Positions 5,601 to 6,882 of a stretch of 6,882 nt of DNA are shown here, piece by piece (position 1 is the first letter of the stretch; each line of letters starts with the position of its first letter). The notes under the pieces are model-generated. The model was not told the origin of the DNA. It did not search any database and saw nothing but the letters and a program-made list of their open reading frames with translations. Made by a program: the position numbers and the translations under genes. Origin of the DNA: an uncultured Collinsella sp. (GTDB lineage: Bacteria; Actinomycetota; Coriobacteriia; Coriobacteriales; Coriobacteriaceae); the NCBI GenBank assembly GCA_958419975.1, contig CATZIG010000109.1:1-6882 (forward strand), given 5' to 3'.

Positions 5601-5651
5601 CTGTCCCTTTTACACCATGTTGGTGCAAAGTAACCTGACCCCCTTGCACCA
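5601..5651. repeat. Direct and inverted repeat of the GGGACAG family after the ROK gene
   Basis: Two 17-bp copies, CTGTCCCTTTTACACCA (5601-5617) and CTGACCCCCTTGCACCA (5635-5651), agree at 13 of 17 positions, with a 34-bp period. Between them GGTGCAA (5622-5628) can pair rightward with TTGCACC (5644-5650), while the overlapping TGGTG (5621-5625) can pair leftward with CACCA (5613-5617), so the two hairpins exclude each other. The element ends one base from the stop codon of the ROK kinase. CTGTCCCTTTT is shared exactly, on the opposite strand, with the element at 6663-6699. Confidence 0.65.
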
Positions 5652-5652
5652 G

Positions 5653-6606
5653 CTATTTACCGGCGGCGCGCAGGGCTACGTAGGCGGCGCCGATGATGCC
5701 GGCGTCGTTGCCGAGCGAAGCGACCTTAATGGGCGTCTCGCGCGAGGCGGAAAGCGCGTAGCGCTGGAAGTGCTCGCGAACGGCGTCGAGGTAGACATCG
5801 GCCGAGGCAGACGCACCGCCGCCGATCAGGAACATCTCGGGGTCGACCACGTTGGCAATAAGCGCCAGGGCACGGCCGAGATAATCGGCCATGGTATCGG
5901 CCGCAGCCAGCGCGAGCTTGTCGCCCTCGCGGCAGGCCTGGAACACGTCCTTGGAATCTGAGGGGCCGGTGAGCTCGATGGGCTCGACGCCCGCCTTCTT
6001 GCACTCGGCAAGGTAGTTGCTCACCACGCCGGTGGCGCTGGAATACTGCTCCAGGTGGCCATGGCCGCCGCAGCCGCAGGTGCGCTCCTCAGCCGGGTTC
6101 AGGCACATGTGGCCAATCTCGCCGCCGGCGCCCACAACGCCCGATACCACGTCGCCGTTGACGATAACGCCGCCGCCCACGCCGGTACCGATGGTGACCA
6201 TCACCACGTTCTGCACGCCCTTGGCAGAACCGAGCCAGGCCTCGCCCATGGCAGCGGCGTTGGCATCGTTCTCGTACTTAACGACCGCGTCGGGGCAGTG
6301 CTTTTGAATGGCGATCCTCAGCTCGGGCAGGTTAATGGCAATGTTGGCCTTGACCTTGGCATCGCCCGATGCCGGGATGGGGCACGGAACGGCCAGGCCA
6401 ATGCCCGCCACAAAGGCACGCGGAATCCGAGCCTTGGCGACCACCTGGTCGATAGCCTCGGTCACCGCGGCAAAGCCCGCGGCGTCAACGATGGGAGGCG
6501 TAGGCACGCTGGCCTTGGCTAGCAGGTTGCCGTCCTCGTCGAACAGGCCCTCCTTAACCGAAGTGCCGCCGACGTCAATGCCGATGTAGTACTGCTTAGG
6601 TTCCAT
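5653..6606 (-). CDS. ROK-family sugar kinase, probable glucokinase
   Basis: At 317 residues it has the usual ROK length. ROK kinases phosphorylate glucose or related hexoses with ATP in the cytoplasm; glucose is the likely but unproven substrate. The order of motifs is complete: phosphate loop IGIDVGGTSVKEGLFD (8-23), ENDANAAAMGEA (112-123, with Asp114 as catalytic base), GTGVGGGVIVNG (140-151), GEIGH (162-166) and the zinc-site region CGCGGHGHLEQ (177-187), then LIGGGAS (260-266) and GNDAGIIGAA (299-308). The family zinc site normally has His plus three Cys (C-x-C-G-x-x-G-C); here the third Cys is His184. There is no N-terminal helix-turn-helix, so this is a kinase and not a ROK repressor. 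ATG at 6606 is chosen because MEPKQYYIGID starts directly at the fold and GAAAGGTGGG (6612-6621) lies just upstream; an in-frame start at 6777 would add 57 unrelated residues. Confidence 0.93.
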   Translation of the reverse strand: MEPKQYYIGIDVGGTSVKEGLFDEDGNLLAKASVPTPPIVDAAGFAAVTEAIDQVVAKARIPRAFVAGIGLAVPCPIPASGDAKVKANIAINLPELRIAIQKHCPDAVVKYENDANAAAMGEAWLGSAKGVQNVVMVTIGTGVGGGVIVNGDVVSGVVGAGGEIGHMCLNPAEERTCGCGGHGHLEQYSSATGVVSNYLAECKKAGVEPIELTGPSDSKDVFQACREGDKLALAAADTMADYLGRALALIANVVDPEMFLIGGGASASADVYLDAVREHFQRYALSASRETPIKVASLGNDAGIIGAAYVALRAAGK

Positions 6607-6612
6607 GGGAGC

Positions 6613-6621
6613 CCACCTTTC
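6613..6621 (-). promoter_or_regulatory. Ribosome binding site deciding the ROK kinase start
   Basis: Minus-strand GAAAGGTGG lies a few bases before the ATG at 6606-6604. It supports this start over the in-frame upstream codon at 6777. Confidence 0.55.
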
Positions 6622-6662
6622 TCGTTTAAACATTGCCTGTATGGTACCGCTCCCAAGGCAAA

Positions 6663-6699
6663 AACCTACCAAAAAGGGACAGGTTTGTTTTGGCAGGTT
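6663..6699. repeat. GGGACAG inverted repeat upstream of the ROK gene
   Basis: AACCTACCAAAA (6663-6674) pairs with TTTTGGCAGGTT (6688-6699) with one A/C mismatch, around a 13-base loop that contains GGGACAGG. AAAAGGGACAG (6672-6682) is the reverse complement of CTGTCCCTTTT at 5601-5611. Neither strand has a T run directly after the stem, so it is not an ordinary terminator. Confidence 0.6.
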
Positions 6700-6833
6700 A
6701 TATCTGGGGAAACGCAGAGTACGAGATTCGGTTCGCTGGCCGCTATATCGGTTCGGTCCTGTCCTCGGACCGATCATTCCTCAACACGACACTACTCAGA
6801 TGTTTATCATTTAAAACGCTCTGATTTTGAACT
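6700..6833. other. Non-coding stretch upstream of the ROK gene
   Basis: No convincing gene is seen on either strand. It contains one perfect 7-bp inverted repeat, TCGGTCC (6753-6759) with GGACCGA (6767-6773), and an AT-rich patch around 6800-6830. It probably holds the promoter region of the ROK kinase (minus strand) and the leader of whatever lies to the right (plus strand), but I cannot place either promoter with confidence. Confidence 0.4.
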
Positions 6834-6872
6834 GCCTCCCATTTCTTGGACATGAGAAATGGGAGGCTTTTT
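6834..6872 (+). terminator. Hairpin with T run at the right edge (terminator or start-site hairpin)
   Basis: A perfect 13-bp stem, GCCTCCCATTTCT (6834-6846) with its complement (6855-6867), closes an 8-base loop and is followed by TTTTT (6868-6872). It reads as an intrinsic terminator on the plus strand. No plus-strand gene precedes it in this gap. Its right arm contains GGGAGG, six bases before an ATG at 6873, so the hairpin could instead cover the ribosome binding site of a gene that starts at the window edge. Confidence 0.7.
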
Positions 6873-6882
6873 ATGCGTGTCG

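Noticed and set aside
6642..6651. TGGTACCGCT on the plus strand, resembling the T-box UGGNACCGCG motif
   Set aside because: No specifier stem or complementary antiterminator follows, the next terminator is nearly 190 bp away, and the string lies next to the ROK start on the opposite strand. Chance match.
6607..6777. N-terminal extension of the ROK kinase by 57 residues
   Set aside because: The extension runs through the repeat at 6663-6699, has no family similarity, and the ATG at 6606 has its own ribosome binding site directly before the kinase fold.
1..6882. CRISPR array, tRNA or rRNA genes, insertion sequence with transposase, phage genes
   Set aside because: No regularly spaced direct repeats with spacers, cloverleaf-like sequences or transposase/phage proteins were found on either strand.

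Overview
The window looks like chromosomal DNA of a GC-rich Gram-positive anaerobe of the actinobacterial class Coriobacteriia, with Collinsella or a close relative as the best guess. This is inferred from the strong G/C preference at third codon positions, AAAGGAG-type ribosome binding sites and the particular set of housekeeping proteins; no rRNA or marker gene is present to prove it. Nothing resembles a phage, plasmid or genomic island.

Six of the seven genes lie on the minus strand. Read in the direction of transcription, from right to left, they are: a ROK-family sugar kinase (6606-5653), a manganese-dependent family II inorganic pyrophosphatase, ppaC (5486-4563), ending in a clear intrinsic terminator (4504-4543), and a Na+/H+ antiporter, nhaA (4295-2937). 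After a repeat-rich gap come a PLP-dependent class I aminotransferase of the aspartate-aminotransferase/MocR-like type (2306-1002), a single-domain STAS anti-sigma-factor antagonist (950-636) and a TatA/TatB-like translocase subunit with a long acidic tail (482 to beyond the left edge). The only plus-strand gene is a small lysine-free protein (2456-2710). It is divergent from the aminotransferase and convergent with nhaA, with which it shares a two-way terminator (2882-2919).

The genes are mostly ordinary metabolic and housekeeping functions: sugar phosphorylation, pyrophosphate removal, pH/sodium homeostasis, amino-acid transamination, a partner-switching regulator and protein export. No single pathway links them. 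Only the aminotransferase and STAS genes, 51 bp apart, look likely to be co-transcribed.

The most interesting content is between genes. (1) The 267-bp gap upstream of nhaA holds, after the ppaC terminator, a nested set of inverted repeats (4412-4476) and then a second strong minus-strand terminator (4329-4365) only 33 bp before the nhaA start. A distant segment (4489-4498) is perfectly complementary to one terminator arm. This layout resembles an attenuator or riboswitch, although tandem terminators for ppaC are the simpler explanation. (2) Three gaps (2714-2882, 5601-5651, 6663-6699) carry palindromic sequences built around a shared GGGAC/GGGACAG core, which looks like a dispersed REP/BIME-like repeat family. 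(3) At the right edge, a 13-bp hairpin with a T run ends at a GGGAGG-ATG arrangement, so it may be a terminator or a hairpin covering the start of the next gene.
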